A DNA stretch of 64,000 nucleotides from Listeria grandensis FSL F6-0971 (GTDB lineage: Bacteria > Bacillota > Bacilli > Lactobacillales > Listeriaceae). This document shows, piece after piece, positions 1 through 8,908 of the stretch. Within the stretch, counting starts at the first letter, position 1. Each line of letters opens with the position of its first letter. A program made the position numbers and the translations under genes. The notes beneath the pieces are model-generated. The model was not told the DNA's origin and did no database searches. It saw only the letters and a program-made list of their open reading frames with translations. The DNA is taken from NCBI RefSeq assembly GCF_000525835.1, contig NZ_AODD01000006.1, forward strand, positions 1 through 64,000, written 5' to 3'.

Positions 1-14
1 CGAGGACTTAACCA
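1..14 (+). rRNA. 23S rRNA, last bases only (partial)
   Basis: The first bases, CGAGGACTTAACC, match the conserved extreme 3' end of Bacillota 23S rRNA. A 5S rRNA gene follows about 95 bases later, as expected in an rRNA operon. Everything upstream lies outside the window. Confidence 0.8.
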
Positions 15-108
15 AAGAAGTAAGAGACTCGGGCACGAACGGTCACGCACAGACCAACTTTCTTATCTAGTTTTGAGAGAACCGCGTTCTTTCAGTTAGT
101 CACACATT

Positions 109-225
<117 letters not shown>

Positions 226-235
226 AATGTATTAT

Positions 236-308
236 TCCACAGTAGCTCAGTTGGTAGAGCAATCGGCTGTTAACCGATCGGTCGCAAGTTCGAGTCTTGC
301 CTGTGGAG
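236..308 (+). tRNA. tRNA-Asn (GTT)
   Basis: A 73-base cloverleaf. The acceptor arms TCCACAG and CTGTGGA pair and the discriminator is G. The D arm has AGCTCAGTTGGTAGAGC, and the anticodon loop CTGTTAA carries GTT. The T loop is TTCGAGT. CCA is not encoded. It is co-transcribed with the upstream 5S rRNA. Confidence 0.95.
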
Positions 309-343
309 CCTTATTTTTGTTCCAGGGAATATTACGTGCTACT

Positions 344-416
344 GCTTCCATAGCTCAGTAGGTAGAGCACTTCCATGGTAAGGAAGAGGTCACCAGTTCG
401 AATCTGGTTGGAAGCT
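344..416 (+). tRNA. tRNA-Thr (GGT)
   Basis: A 73-base cloverleaf with acceptor arms GCTTCCA and TGGAAGC and discriminator T. The anticodon loop ATGGTAA carries GGT, and the T loop is TTCGAAT. CCA is not encoded. It is the last gene of the rRNA-tRNA unit and is followed by a terminator. Confidence 0.93.
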
Positions 417-435
417 TTTTAGAAAATGATATACC

Positions 436-471
436 AAGGAGTTTAACGGTTTCCCGTTAGACTCCTTTTTT
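436..471 (+). terminator. Terminator of the rRNA-tRNA operon
   Basis: AAGGAGT with TAACGG pairs with CCGTTA and ACTCCTT around a short loop, followed by a run of T. It lies 20 bases after tRNA-Thr. Confidence 0.88.
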
Positions 472-478
472 GTTCTGG

Positions 479-860
479 TCAGCATTTGGTCACCGATTTT
501 TGTATCCAAATTATTGAAGGTTAGGCCGAATTTCTTTAGACACTCATCAGTAGATTTTGAAGACGAAGGGAGTAATTCCTCCCAATTTTTAATGACTAAG
601 CAATAAAATTTTGGGAAAGTCGAAAAAAGTTCACAAAAATAGGATCTTTCTCCACATATTTAGAAAACTATTCATAATTATTGTAATATACTAAATATAT
701 CATCTAGAAAGATAAAACTATAGATGCATCATATTAATGCTTCGTGTTTTGTGAGTAACTCACAATGACAACGGTTACATATTTTTGCACTTATTATTGC
801 GATTTTATGTAATGAGAACGGAACTTCTGCTTATAAAAAAGAGGAAAGAAGGAATGTTTT
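479..860. other. Intergenic region before the secreted repeat protein
   Basis: This is 380 bases of very AT-rich DNA with no coding signal. It must hold the promoter of the secreted protein that starts at 861, but no clear -35/-10 pair stands out. The notable element is the palindrome at 749-765, listed separately. Confidence 0.5.
749..765. promoter_or_regulatory. 17-bp perfect palindrome, possible operator
   Basis: TTGTGAGTAACTCACAA has two 8-base arms around one central A and lies about 95 bases upstream of the ATG at 861. The size and symmetry suit a dimeric repressor site. It does not match the PrfA box or the Fur box. No regulator can be assigned. Confidence 0.45.
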
Positions 861-2987
861 ATGAAAAGCTGGGGAATCAAAAAATTAGTAAGCTGTTTGA
901 CAGTAGTATCAGTTATAGGAGCGACTATTACAGCACCATTTAGTACGTTTACAAACGGAGTTCAGGCGGTACAGGATGTTCCAATCAAGCCAGATGAAAC
1001 AACAGAGCAATATAATAATAGGCAAAAAGCAACGGGGAATTTATTAGAAAATCCTGCATTTCATTTTGATGCGGCGGACACGGATGTAGCAGGTTGGAAG
1101 CTGTTTAAAAATGAAACAGCCGTGATTGTGAATAATAAAGCTATCATGATGAGAAATGTAATTGATAGTGATGGAAATACATTAACGACGAATGAAAATA
1201 TTAAATTAAAAAATGGTTTGCCGATTGGAGAAATTGGTGGTTATGTGAAAGCTGACAATGTGTTGATGATTGGGCAAACAATCGAGACCATTGCAGGACA
1301 TGAGTATCAGATAGAGAGCAGTCATACGGGCGTTGATCAAATGGGGTATACGGTCTATAATGGGGCTAACATATATGCTGGTCGCAGAGCTTTGCTTAGT
1401 TCGTATTTGATGAATCCTGAGGGAGATACAAGACAAGTAGAATTTACAGCTGTATCTGATAAAACAAGCATTGGAAATCGCGTTTATTCTAACAAAAGCG
1501 AGGAGTGGCAAGAATTTAATATAAAAAACCTTAGGGTAGTAGATGTAACAGACTTAAATGAAGCGATTAGAATCGTAAAAGAGCTTTTTGAAAATGGGGA
1601 TGTAGAAGGAATTATTAAAGAGACAACAGATGGAGAATCTATCCAAAATGCACAGAACAAAGTTAATGCTATCACAGATATAGTGAAAAAAGGGGAATTG
1701 CAGGCGAGTGTAGATGTGGCTAAAAATCAGCTAGGTAAAAGGGAGTTAGATCAGTATAATGCGCATATGAAGGAGATTGAGGCCAGAAAATTAGTAGATG
1801 AGCTATTTCTGAATAATGCTCCTTCTGCCAATGTCATTAAGGAGACAACCAAGCAAGAAGCAATAGATGAAGCTCAGAAGGCGATTAATGAAGTGGCTGA
1901 TATTGCTAAAAAAATGGAATTGCAAGCCGATTTAGATAACGCTCAGGAGTTGCTAAACCAGCAAATGGCTGCACAATTGGAAAAAGAGAAGCAGGATGCT
2001 GCGACAAAAGCCGTGCAGGAACTGTTTGTGAATAATGATCCGTTGACGAACCAAGTTAAAGCGACAACGAATCAAGACACGATTGCGGAAGTTCAGAAGT
2101 TAGTAGATGGTGTGCGTGACGGGGCACTCAAAAAAGAGCTACAATCCTATCTTGATATTGCAAAGTCACTTTTAAATAAGCAGGATGAAATGCAGGGGGA
2201 AATAACGACACACGATTATGTCTTGGGTGTTGATCGTTATGTGACGGGGACATACGTAGGATATGTGTCATTTATCACAGTTACAATTGATGGTAAGGAG
2301 TACAGAGGTGGGACGGTGATCAATGGCGAATTTAAATTTTATACTTTTGATAAGATCCTATTTGCGACAAGTGAGGTTATCGTGAATGCCTACAATGCTT
2401 CGAATGAGTTGCTGGATACGAGGAGCGTAGTGCTGAAATCTAGTGTTGATTTGACGAAAGGGCACGTGACACCAGCTACTTTTACGATTGGGGATAAAAA
2501 TATTACGGGGACATACGCGCATGATGTGAAATCATTTATTGTCACTGTCAATGGTACGAGTTATAAAGGTGGTACATTCCATGGTGAAAGTGAATTCAAA
2601 TTCTATGTTCTAGATAAAATTAAAACGGTGGATGATATTGTGACTATTCAGGCTTTGGATAAGGCGAACAAAGTGCTAGATACGAAATCAGTGATGGTGA
2701 AAGCTGCGAATGTTACAACGAGTGGAGAGGTGACGCCAGGCATATTTACAATCGGTGATAAAAATCTTATAGGGACATATACGCATGACGTGAAATCAAT
2801 TATTCTGACGGTAAATGGCGTGAATTATAAGGGCGGAACATTCCATAGTGATGGCACTTTTAAATTCTATGCTATCGATAAAATTAAGAAAGTCGGAGAT
2901 ATAGTTTCACTGGAAGCTTTTGATAAGTCTGGTAAATTGTTAGATACAAAAAACGTGATATTAAGTATGAAAACAGCTATTAAATAA
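861..2987 (+). CDS. Secreted helical-repeat and Ig-like repeat protein, no wall anchor
   Basis: A 708-residue exported protein. Residues 1-36 form a signal peptide with a likely cut after VQA. Residues about 57-225 form a ligand-binding-like beta domain (NLLENPAFHF...). Residues about 230-450 hold three helical repeats of some 65 residues, each opening with A-x-x-x-V-x-E-L-F and containing ETT or ATT. These look like the Cry1Ac D-VI-related repeats seen in Listeria surface proteins. Residues about 452-705 hold three Ig-like repeats with G-T-Y and Y-K/R-G-G-T motifs. There is no LPXTG motif, membrane segment or GW module, so it is probably released or loosely bound. The start has GAGGAAAGAAGGA upstream. 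It stands alone after the rRNA operon. Its function is unknown; carbohydrate or host-surface binding is only a guess. Confidence 0.8.
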   Translation: MKSWGIKKLVSCLTVVSVIGATITAPFSTFTNGVQAVQDVPIKPDETTEQYNNRQKATGNLLENPAFHFDAADTDVAGWKLFKNETAVIVNNKAIMMRNVIDSDGNTLTTNENIKLKNGLPIGEIGGYVKADNVLMIGQTIETIAGHEYQIESSHTGVDQMGYTVYNGANIYAGRRALLSSYLMNPEGDTRQVEFTAVSDKTSIGNRVYSNKSEEWQEFNIKNLRVVDVTDLNEAIRIVKELFENGDVEGIIKETTDGESIQNAQNKVNAITDIVKKGELQASVDVAKNQLGKRELDQYNAHMKEIEARKLVDELFLNNAPSANVIKETTKQEAIDEAQKAINEVADIAKKMELQADLDNAQELLNQQMAAQLEKEKQDAATKAVQELFVNNDPLTNQVKATTNQDTIAEVQKLVDGVRDGALKKELQSYLDIAKSLLNKQDEMQGEITTHDYVLGVDRYVTGTYVGYVSFITVTIDGKEYRGGTVINGEFKFYTFDKILFATSEVIVNAYNASNELLDTRSVVLKSSVDLTKGHVTPATFTIGDKNITGTYAHDVKSFIVTVNGTSYKGGTFHGESEFKFYVLDKIKTVDDIVTIQALDKANKVLDTKSVMVKAANVTTSGEVTPGIFTIGDKNLIGTYTHDVKSIILTVNGVNYKGGTFHSDGTFKFYAIDKIKKVGDIVSLEAFDKSGKLLDTKNVILSMKTAIK

Positions 2988-3034
2988 CTGATATTAGTGA
3001 CTTGGCTAATACTCTTTACACAGCTTTTGGGCGC

Positions 3035-3063
3035 TTTACCTATGTATTGAAATGTGCTATCAT
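3035..3063 (+). promoter_or_regulatory. Sigma-A promoter of the AhpD-like gene
   Basis: TTTACC, a 17-base spacer, then TATCAT preceded by TG and one base (extended -10). It has the same design as the secG promoter at 3670. Confidence 0.65.
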
Positions 3064-3174
3064 GGAGACACCTTTGGTACTATATAGATGTTGAATGGAA
3101 ACATACTGGAGGGTTAGTGTTTTGTGATATATGGAAAATTGCATTATGTAGCGGGATGGAAGGGGAATGTTGAA

Positions 3175-3621
3175 ATGAGTGCACGTTTTAATCTTATGAA
3201 AGAAAATCCAGAAGTTTATGCATTGCTCGGTAAGCTTGATACGCTTGGACGGGAAAGTAGCATTCCGAAGAAGTTACAAGAATTGATTAAAGTTTATGCG
3301 TCGAGCTTGAACCACTGTGCGTTTTGTATTGATATGCATACGAAAGAAGCATTGGAGAATGGCGAAACAGTGCAACGTGTTATAGGTGTGAATGCTTGGC
3401 GTGAGGCTCCGTTTTATACGGATAAGGAACGCGTGGTTCTGGAACTGGTTGAGGAAGTAACTTTTATTCATCAGCACGGCGTTTCAGACAAGGTTTATGT
3501 GGAACTTGAGAAGTATTACAATGAGAAGGAAATTGGCGAGTTGTATTTGTTGATTACGACGATCAATGCATATAATAGACTTGGGGTTATGAGCCGTTTG
3601 CAACCAAAAGCCGATAAATGA
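3175..3621 (+). CDS. AhpD-like carboxymuconolactone decarboxylase family protein
   Basis: A 148-residue all-helical protein of the AhpD/CMD family. The family's redox signature is present: E-L-I-K-V-Y followed by C48-A-F-C51 and H55, the CxxCxxxH pattern of AhpD-type peroxidase partners. A thiol-based peroxide or disulphide role is likely. The ATG at 3175 is chosen because GGAAGGGGA sits just upstream. An in-frame GTG at 3124 would add 17 residues but has a poorer ribosome site. It is monocistronic, with its own promoter and a terminator at 3628. Confidence 0.82.
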   Translation: MSARFNLMKENPEVYALLGKLDTLGRESSIPKKLQELIKVYASSLNHCAFCIDMHTKEALENGETVQRVIGVNAWREAPFYTDKERVVLELVEEVTFIHQHGVSDKVYVELEKYYNEKEIGELYLLITTINAYNRLGVMSRLQPKADK

Positions 3622-3627
3622 AAAAAT

Positions 3628-3665
3628 GGGGGGATTTACCGTTTTTAATGGTGAATCCTCTTTTT
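3628..3665 (+). terminator. Terminator after the AhpD-like gene
   Basis: GGGGATTTACC pairs with GGTGAATCCTC (some G-U pairs) around a short loop, followed by TTTTT. Confidence 0.8.
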
Positions 3666-3669
3666 ACTC

Positions 3670-3698
3670 TTTACCTTCTTTGCAAAATATGCTATCAT
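3670..3698 (+). promoter_or_regulatory. Sigma-A promoter of secG
   Basis: TTTACC, a 17-base spacer, then TATCAT with an extended TGC. It lies 42 bases upstream of the secG start. Confidence 0.7.
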
Positions 3699-3739
3699 AA
3701 AAGGTAGTCAAAATGAGGACGGTTTTAGGAGGAAAGAGC

Positions 3740-3970
3740 ATGAATACAGCGTTAACAATTTTACTTGTAATTATATCTATATTGTTAATAATCGTAGTTG
3801 TTCTTCAACCAGGTAAGAGTAACGGGTTATCCGGAGCTATCTCTGGTGGAGCAGAAGAACTATTTGGTAAACAAAAGGCAAGAGGACTTGAGCGTATATT
3901 ACATCGCACAACGATCGTTTTAGCGGTTATCTTCTTCGCAATATTGATTGCTTTAGGATTTTTCTTGTAA
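3740..3970 (+). CDS. secG: Preprotein translocase subunit SecG
   Basis: A 76-residue protein with two membrane helices (about residues 3-22 and 54-74). Between them lies the SecG loop with VVVLQPGKSNGLSGAISGGAEELFG, written here only to show the family pattern of LQ, SGAISGG and LFG. It is the small accessory subunit of the SecYEG channel and helps SecA-driven protein export. The start is the ATG after TTTTAGGAGGAAAGAGC; an upstream in-frame ATG at 3713 overlaps that site. A terminator follows at 3988. The gene sits next to the esterase and rnr, as in Listeria. Confidence 0.93.
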   Translation: MNTALTILLVIISILLIIVVVLQPGKSNGLSGAISGGAEELFGKQKARGLERILHRTTIVLAVIFFAILIALGFFL

Positions 3971-3987
3971 TTTCAAAAGCAATGATG

Positions 3988-4019
3988 ACTCCACCTAATT
4001 TTTTTGGGTGGAGCTTTTT
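3988..4019 (+). terminator. Terminator after secG
   Basis: ACTCCACCTA and TGGGTGGAGC form a 9-10 bp stem followed by TTTTT. Confidence 0.85.
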
Positions 4020-4109
4020 GTTGATGGGGCTGTAGTGAGTATAGCCCTAAATGAGTGTGAGCGCAGGGAAACCATATTCAAAGCTTGATAAGTCTCTAGC
4101 ACCTTCTTT

Positions 4110-4138
4110 TTGAAATTTAGATGCGGAGGCGGTACACT
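4110..4138 (+). promoter_or_regulatory. Sigma-A promoter of the esterase gene
   Basis: TTGAAA, a 17-base spacer, then TACACT, about 40 bases upstream of the ATG at 4179. Confidence 0.6.
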
Positions 4139-4178
4139 GGATGTAATGATATTTTTAGAATGAAGGGGATTTTTTGAT

Positions 4179-4925
4179 ATGAAGATGAAGGCGCCAGAGC
4201 CATTTTTATTTGAGACGGGAAAGCGTGCGGTATTGTTGTTGCATGGCTTTACGGGAAGTTCGGCGGATGTGCGGATGTTGGGGCGGTTTTTGCAGGATAA
4301 TAATTATACGTGTTATGCGCCGCAGTATAAGGGGCATGGTGTGTCGCCTGATGTGCTTCTGACGACGGGACCTGATGATTGGTGGCAGGATGTGCTCGCG
4401 GCTTATGATCGCTTGAAATCGCTTGGCTACGAGGAGATTGCGGTGGCTGGGCTGTCGCTTGGTGGGCTTTTTTCGTTGAAGCTAGGGGTTAATCGGCCGC
4501 TTAAGGGAATTGTTGCGATGAGTACGCCGACGCGGATGGATAGTTCCTCGCCGATTATTCAGGGCTTTTTGGATTATGTGCGTAATTACAAGAAGTATGA
4601 GGGGAAGACGCCGGACGAGATCGATGCGGAGATGTTGGCATACAAGGATGCACCAATGGATACGATTGCAAAATTGAAGGATGAGATCGAGGACGTGATT
4701 CCGCAGATGGACATGATTTATGCGCCAATCATGGTTGTTCAAGGAAAAAAAGATCAGATGGTGGATGTAAATGGTGCGGAATTGATTTATAATAAGGTAG
4801 AGTCAGATCAAAAGGAACTGAAATGGTACGAGAATTCTGGACATGTTATTACGATCGATAAGGAAAAGGCGCAGTTGCAAGATGATATTTTGGCCTTTTT
4901 AGATACGCTGGATTGGCATGTTTAA
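4179..4925 (+). CDS. est: Alpha/beta-hydrolase carboxylesterase (Est30-like)
   Basis: A 248-residue cytoplasmic carboxylesterase that hydrolyses short-chain esters. The oxyanion motif LLLHGFTGS lies at residues 19-27. The nucleophile elbow GLSLG gives Ser93, and Asp192 (GKKDQM) and His222 (SGHVI) complete the triad, at nearly the positions of Geobacillus Est30. The length is normal for the family. GAAGGGGA lies upstream of the ATG. It is followed 27 bases later by rnr, and the secG-est-rnr-smpB order is conserved in Bacillota. Its physiological substrate is not known. Confidence 0.9.
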   Translation: MKMKAPEPFLFETGKRAVLLLHGFTGSSADVRMLGRFLQDNNYTCYAPQYKGHGVSPDVLLTTGPDDWWQDVLAAYDRLKSLGYEEIAVAGLSLGGLFSLKLGVNRPLKGIVAMSTPTRMDSSSPIIQGFLDYVRNYKKYEGKTPDEIDAEMLAYKDAPMDTIAKLKDEIEDVIPQMDMIYAPIMVVQGKKDQMVDVNGAELIYNKVESDQKELKWYENSGHVITIDKEKAQLQDDILAFLDTLDWHV

Positions 4926-4952
4926 GTTTTATGAAGAGAGAGGAGGGAAACA

Positions 4953-7309
4953 ATGAAGAAAATAGAAGATAAGATTTTAGATTTTATGAAGGAATCACCG
5001 AAAAAGACGTTTTCACTGGATGATTTAGAGGTGGAGATGGCGTTGCAAGATGCGGATGATTTTAAGGCGATGGTGAAGTCGCTTGTTGCGATGGAGGATC
5101 GCGGGGATGTGATTCGGACGAAGAAGAACCGTTATGCTTTACCAGAGGAACTTGATTTTGTGAAAGGGACTTTCCGGGCACATGAGAAGGGGTTTGGATT
5201 TGTGCTTCCTGAGGAACAAGAGATGGATGATATTTTTATCCCGCCAACGCAGGTGAATAATGCGATGAATGGGGATATTGTTTTTGCTAATATTACGAAG
5301 ATTAAGGGTGACAACTTAGCGGAGGGCTCCATTCACAAAATTGTGGAGCGGAAGACGTCGCAAATTGTTGGAACTTATATGGAGGATTTGATTGGGGACC
5401 CGATCGTGATTCCTGATGATAAACGTACATTTGGTCAGGTGGAGGTGGATCTTGAAAGTGGTCTGAAACCTGTGGATGGACATAAGGTGATCGTGGAATT
5501 GACGGATTATCCTGAGGGACGCAACCGTGCACGAGGGATTGTCAAAATGATTATTGGCCATCGTAATGATCCGGGTGTTGATATTCTATCGATTATTCAT
5601 AAGCATGGGATTCCGATTGCGTTTCCGGATGAGGTGATGGAGCAGGCGAATGCGGTTCCGGCAGAGATTTCGGAAAGTGAGATTGGGGCGCGACGCGATT
5701 TGCGTGATGAGGTCATTGTTACGATTGATGGCGCGGATGCGAAGGATCTTGATGATGCGGTGACGGTGACGAAACTTCCCAATGGCAACTATAAATTAGG
5801 TGTACATATTGCGGATGTTAGTTCGTATGTGACGGAAGGTTCGGCGCTTGATCGTGAGGCATTTGATCGGGGAACGAGTGTCTACTTAGTGGACCGGGTT
5901 ATTCCGATGATACCACATCGTCTGTCGAACGGGATTTGTTCGCTAAATCCGCATGTGGACCGTTTTACGATGTCTTGTGAGATGGAGATTGATGAGACGG
6001 GGACGGTTGTTTCGCATGAAATTTTTGAGAGTGTGATTAAGACTACGGAACGGATGACTTATTCGGATGTGAATGATATTTTAGTCTCTGAGGATGCGGA
6101 CTTACGCGCGAAGTATGCCGCGATTGTCCCAATGCTTGAGGAGATGCATCATTTGTCGCGTATTCTGAATAAGAAACGGGACGCGCGTGGAGCCATTGAT
6201 TTTGATTTTAAAGAGGCACGCATTGTGTGGATGATGAAGGTCGTCCAACGGGTGTTGTGACGCGGGAACGTTCGGCTGGTGAACGCCTGATTGAAGAATT
6301 TATGCTAGCGGCCAATGAGACTGTTGCGGAGCATTTTTTCTGGATGCAGGTACCGTTTATTTACCGTATTCATGAAAATCCGCGGGAAGAGAAGTTGCAA
6401 CGTTTCTTCGAGTTTATTACGAACTTTGGCTTGATTGTGAAGGGAACGGCGAATGATGTTCATCCGCGGGCTTTGCAGCAAGTTTTGGAAGAAGTAAAAG
6501 GTAAGCCGGAGGAAATGGTGGTTTCGACGATTATGCTTCGTTCGATGCAACAAGCGAAGTATGATACGGCGAATTTAGGGCATTTCGGTTTGTCAACGGA
6601 ATACTATACGCATTTCACGTCGCCGATTCGTCGGTATCCGGATTTAATCGTACACCGCCTGATTCGCGAGTATTTGATTCACGGGGATATTGATGAGGGT
6701 ACGCTCGCAAAATGGGCTGAACGCCTTCCTGAGATCGCAGAGCACACTTCTAAAATGGAGCGTCGTGCGGTGGAGGCTGAACGTGAAACGGATGAGTTGA
6801 AGAAGACGGAGTATATGGTGGACAAGGTTGGTGAAATTTTTAAAGGGATTATTAGTTCGGTGACGAATTTTGGTCTGTTTATTGAATTGCCAAATACGAT
6901 CGAGGGTCTTGTTCATGTGAGCACGATGAAGACGGACTACTACCAATTCCATCAAAATCAATTGGCGATGATCGGTGAGCGTACGGGCCAAGTTTATCGG
7001 ATTGGTGATGAGGTCGAGGTCGAAGTAACGAAGGTTGATGTAGATCACCGCGAAATCGATTTTGCGCTTCGTAGTCCTGGTAAGGAGACGCCAGGCTTTA
7101 AGCGGAATAAGAAGCAGCTCGAAGTCTCGAAGTCGTTCAAGAAAAAGAAAAACCGCCCAAGTGGTGATAAAAAACGGAAGGATAAGGACTCGTCTAGCAA
7201 GAAGGAAAAGCAAGATAACGAATGGTCCGGCCAACCGAAGAAGAAAAAGAAAAAACCATTTTACCAAGGTGTGGCGAAGGGCACGAAGCCAAAGAAGCCG
7301 CGCCGTTAG
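4953..7309 (+). pseudogene. rnr: Ribonuclease R, frameshifted at about 6227
   Basis: A processive 3'-5' exoribonuclease of the RNB family that degrades structured RNA and works with tmRNA-SmpB in removing faulty mRNA. Domains in order: winged helix (about 1-65), cold-shock domains (about 70-230), and the RNB catalytic core beginning near residue 248 with the metal-binding DGADAKDLDDAV at 259-270. After the shift come [11 protein letters not shown], an S1 domain and a Lys-rich tail. The reading frame breaks after ARIV (residue 424): the sequence reads GTGTGGATGA where GTGGTGGATGA would keep the frame, so one G is missing. As written, translation stops at 6260 and the second part (6227-7309) is open. 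All conserved residues are present on both sides. A base-calling error is at least as likely as true loss. Confidence 0.9.
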
Positions 7310-7324
7310 AAGGGAAGATGTATC

Positions 7325-7789
7325 ATGCCTAAAGGTGATGGACGTTTACTAGCGCAAAATAAGAAGGCGCGTCATGATTATGCGATTGAGGAGACTTTTG
7401 AAGCTGGGATTGTGCTTCAGGGAACGGAGATTAAGTCGGTCCGTAATGCACGCGTGAATTTGAAGGATGCGTATGCGCGAATTGATCGCGGTGAAATTTT
7501 TCTGCATAATATGCACATTAGTCCGTATGAGCAGGGAAATCGCTATAATCATGATCCGCTTCGGACGCGCAAGTTGTTGTTGCACAAGAAGCAGATTAGC
7601 AAGTTAATCGGTGAGACAAAAGAGGCGGGGTACTCGATTATTCCGCTGAAAATGTACATCAAGGATGGCTATGCTAAAGTGTTGATTGGTGTGGCGAAAG
7701 GTAAGAAGAAATATGATAAGCGTCAAGATTTGAAGAGCAAAGAAGCGAAGCGTGATGTGGAGCGGGCGTTTAAAGAAAGACAACGATAA
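7325..7789 (+). CDS. smpB: SsrA-binding protein SmpB
   Basis: A 154-residue tmRNA-binding protein needed for trans-translation. It binds the tRNA-like part of tmRNA and brings it to stalled ribosomes. The family features are clear: N-terminal NKKARHDY, the beta-barrel with GTEIKS and [10 protein letters not shown], and the basic C-terminal tail ([16 protein letters not shown]) that enters the empty mRNA channel. It starts 15 bases after rnr with GAAGGGAAG upstream, and the ssrA gene follows. rnr, smpB and ssrA thus form one functional unit. Confidence 0.96.
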   Translation: MPKGDGRLLAQNKKARHDYAIEETFEAGIVLQGTEIKSVRNARVNLKDAYARIDRGEIFLHNMHISPYEQGNRYNHDPLRTRKLLLHKKQISKLIGETKEAGYSIIPLKMYIKDGYAKVLIGVAKGKKKYDKRQDLKSKEAKRDVERAFKERQR

Positions 7790-7837
7790 GTTTCGGAGAC
7801 TATTGTGGGTGAGATGCCGCTCGTGATTGGCTGTAAT

Positions 7838-7866
7838 TTGCCATTTGTGAGCCTCTCGTGTATAAT
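7838..7866 (+). promoter_or_regulatory. Sigma-A promoter of ssrA
   Basis: TTGCCA, a 17-base spacer, then a perfect TATAAT. The transcript would start about 70 bases before mature tmRNA, leaving a 5' leader to be trimmed. Confidence 0.78.
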
Positions 7867-7943
7867 ATTAGTTACTGTCACGTTTGGTGTTTCGCAAAAG
7901 GAAGCATTTTTCTCGTGGTACGCCGTTTGAGCGGCTATATCAC

Positions 7944-8308
7944 GGGGACGTTACGGATTCGACAGGGATAGTTCGAGCTTGGATTGCGAGTCGGGGGGAT
8001 CGGCCTCGTTACAAACGTCAAAGCCAATAATAACTGGCAAAACTAATAATAACCTAGCTTTCGCTGCCTAAGAACAGTCGATAGCTGATCCTCCGTGCAT
8101 CGCCCATGTGCTACGGTAAGGGTCTCAAATGAAGTGGGATACGATTTCAAGTCTCCGTCTGGGGCTTGGAAGAAGAGATGAATCAGACTAGCTTTATGGA
8201 AGCCTGTTGTCGGGCTGATGTATATGCGAAATCCTAATACGACGACTACGCTCGTAGAAGTCTAAGTGCCGTTATTTCTGGACGTGGGTTCGACTCCCAC
8301 CGTCTCCA
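7944..8308 (+). ncRNA. ssrA: Transfer-messenger RNA (tmRNA)
   Basis: A 365-base tmRNA. The 5' end GGGGACGTTACGGATTCGAC and the 3' end with GGTTCGACTCCCACCGTCTCCA form the tRNA-Ala-like half (GGGGACG pairs with CGTCTCC). The tag reading frame runs 8036-8071 and encodes GKTNNNLAFAA, giving AGKTNNNLAFAA after the alanine carried by tmRNA. The LAFAA end is the protease signal and resembles the Listeria tag as I recall it. The 3' end is also the attachment site of the adjacent island. Confidence 0.96.
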
Positions 8309-8309
8309 T
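8298..8309. repeat. Left attachment repeat within ssrA
   Basis: CACCGTCTCCAT at the 3' end of tmRNA. It is identical to 12428-12439 and marks the left edge of the island. Confidence 0.72.
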
Positions 8310-8348
8310 TTTTGGAAGTTTAAAGAAGAATATTGTTTAGGAGGAAAT

Positions 8349-8396
8349 CACTCTTGAGGCGTTGATATGAGACGCTTTAGGGGTGTTTTTTTTTTT
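8349..8396 (+). terminator. Terminator after ssrA, carried by the island
   Basis: CACTCTTGAGGCGT pairs with ACGCTTTAGGGGTG (14 bp with G-U pairs) and is followed by eleven T. Confidence 0.85.
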
Positions 8397-8445
8397 ATAA
8401 AAAGGATAGAAAATGATAGAAATGAAAAACTTTTGCCACGCTTTT

Positions 8446-8697
8446 TCAACTAACATCGTATAATTGTTCCATCACATCATCCACTAATCGTGATTCTTTT
8501 TGTTCAAGTTCATCAATTATATGACTATAGATTTGTAACGTAGTTATAATATCTTTGTGATCTAAACGTCTAGATATATATTTTATATTTATGCCCCTGT
8601 ATAAAAGTATGGATGCATGAGAGTGTCGTAAACCATGACTTGTTATTGTTTCAACATTAATTTTACCGCAGAATTTTTTTAGTGTTTTGTTTAAGGC
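8446..8697 (-). pseudogene. Tyrosine recombinase (phage integrase), C-terminal relic
   Basis: Reading the minus strand from 8697 gives about 83 residues that end at a TGA (8446-8448). They carry the catalytic-domain signatures of phage integrases: HGLRHSHAS (the H-x-x-R box), then RRLDHKDIITTL and the nucleophile Tyr in IYSH. The family usually has LGH where this has LDH. An in-frame stop at 8707-8709 and loss of homology upstream show that the N-terminal two-thirds are gone. Position and direction, ending beside ssrA, are typical of the integrase that inserted an element there. Confidence 0.88.
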
Positions 8698-8704
8698 ATG
8701 ATTT

Positions 8705-8845
8705 GGTTATCACTTCTATATACAGTTTAAGGATGTTGTATCTCTTCAAAAAATATTTAATCATAAAGATCAAAAAGAAACATTAATTTATATTGGTATA
8801 CAGCAGGATGAGTTAGACAGTAAGATGTTGAAGTTTAATTTGTAA
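8705..8845 (+). pseudogene. Second tyrosine recombinase, C-terminal relic
   Basis: The plus strand encodes about 46 residues starting GYHFYIQ, with LQKIFNH and then the Tyr in TLIYIGI, followed by a TAA at 8843. This is the end of a different tyrosine-recombinase subfamily, in which H-x-x-x, LLQK-x-FNH and TLRYIGI are typical. A TGA at 8699 closes the frame upstream. It abuts the other integrase relic (ends at 8697), so two unrelated recombinase tails are joined almost base to base by deletion. Confidence 0.72.
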
Positions 8846-8853
8846 ATAGGTAA

Positions 8854-8883
8854 TTGTTTATATAGAACTATGTTTGGTACAAT
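8854..8883 (+). promoter_or_regulatory. Promoter of the truncated lysin gene
   Basis: TTGTTT, an 18-base spacer, then TACAAT with an extended TGG. Transcription would start near 8890, which rules out the ATG at 8870 as start and supports the ATG at 8909. Confidence 0.6.
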
Positions 8884-8908
8884 TGGATACAGAGAGGTGT
8901 GTGAAAAT

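Noticed and set aside
6644..7267. A 207-codon open frame on the minus strand within rnr
   Set aside because: It is the antisense shadow of the Lys-rich S1 and tail region of RNase R. Its product is Arg/Leu-rich with no motif or ribosome site.
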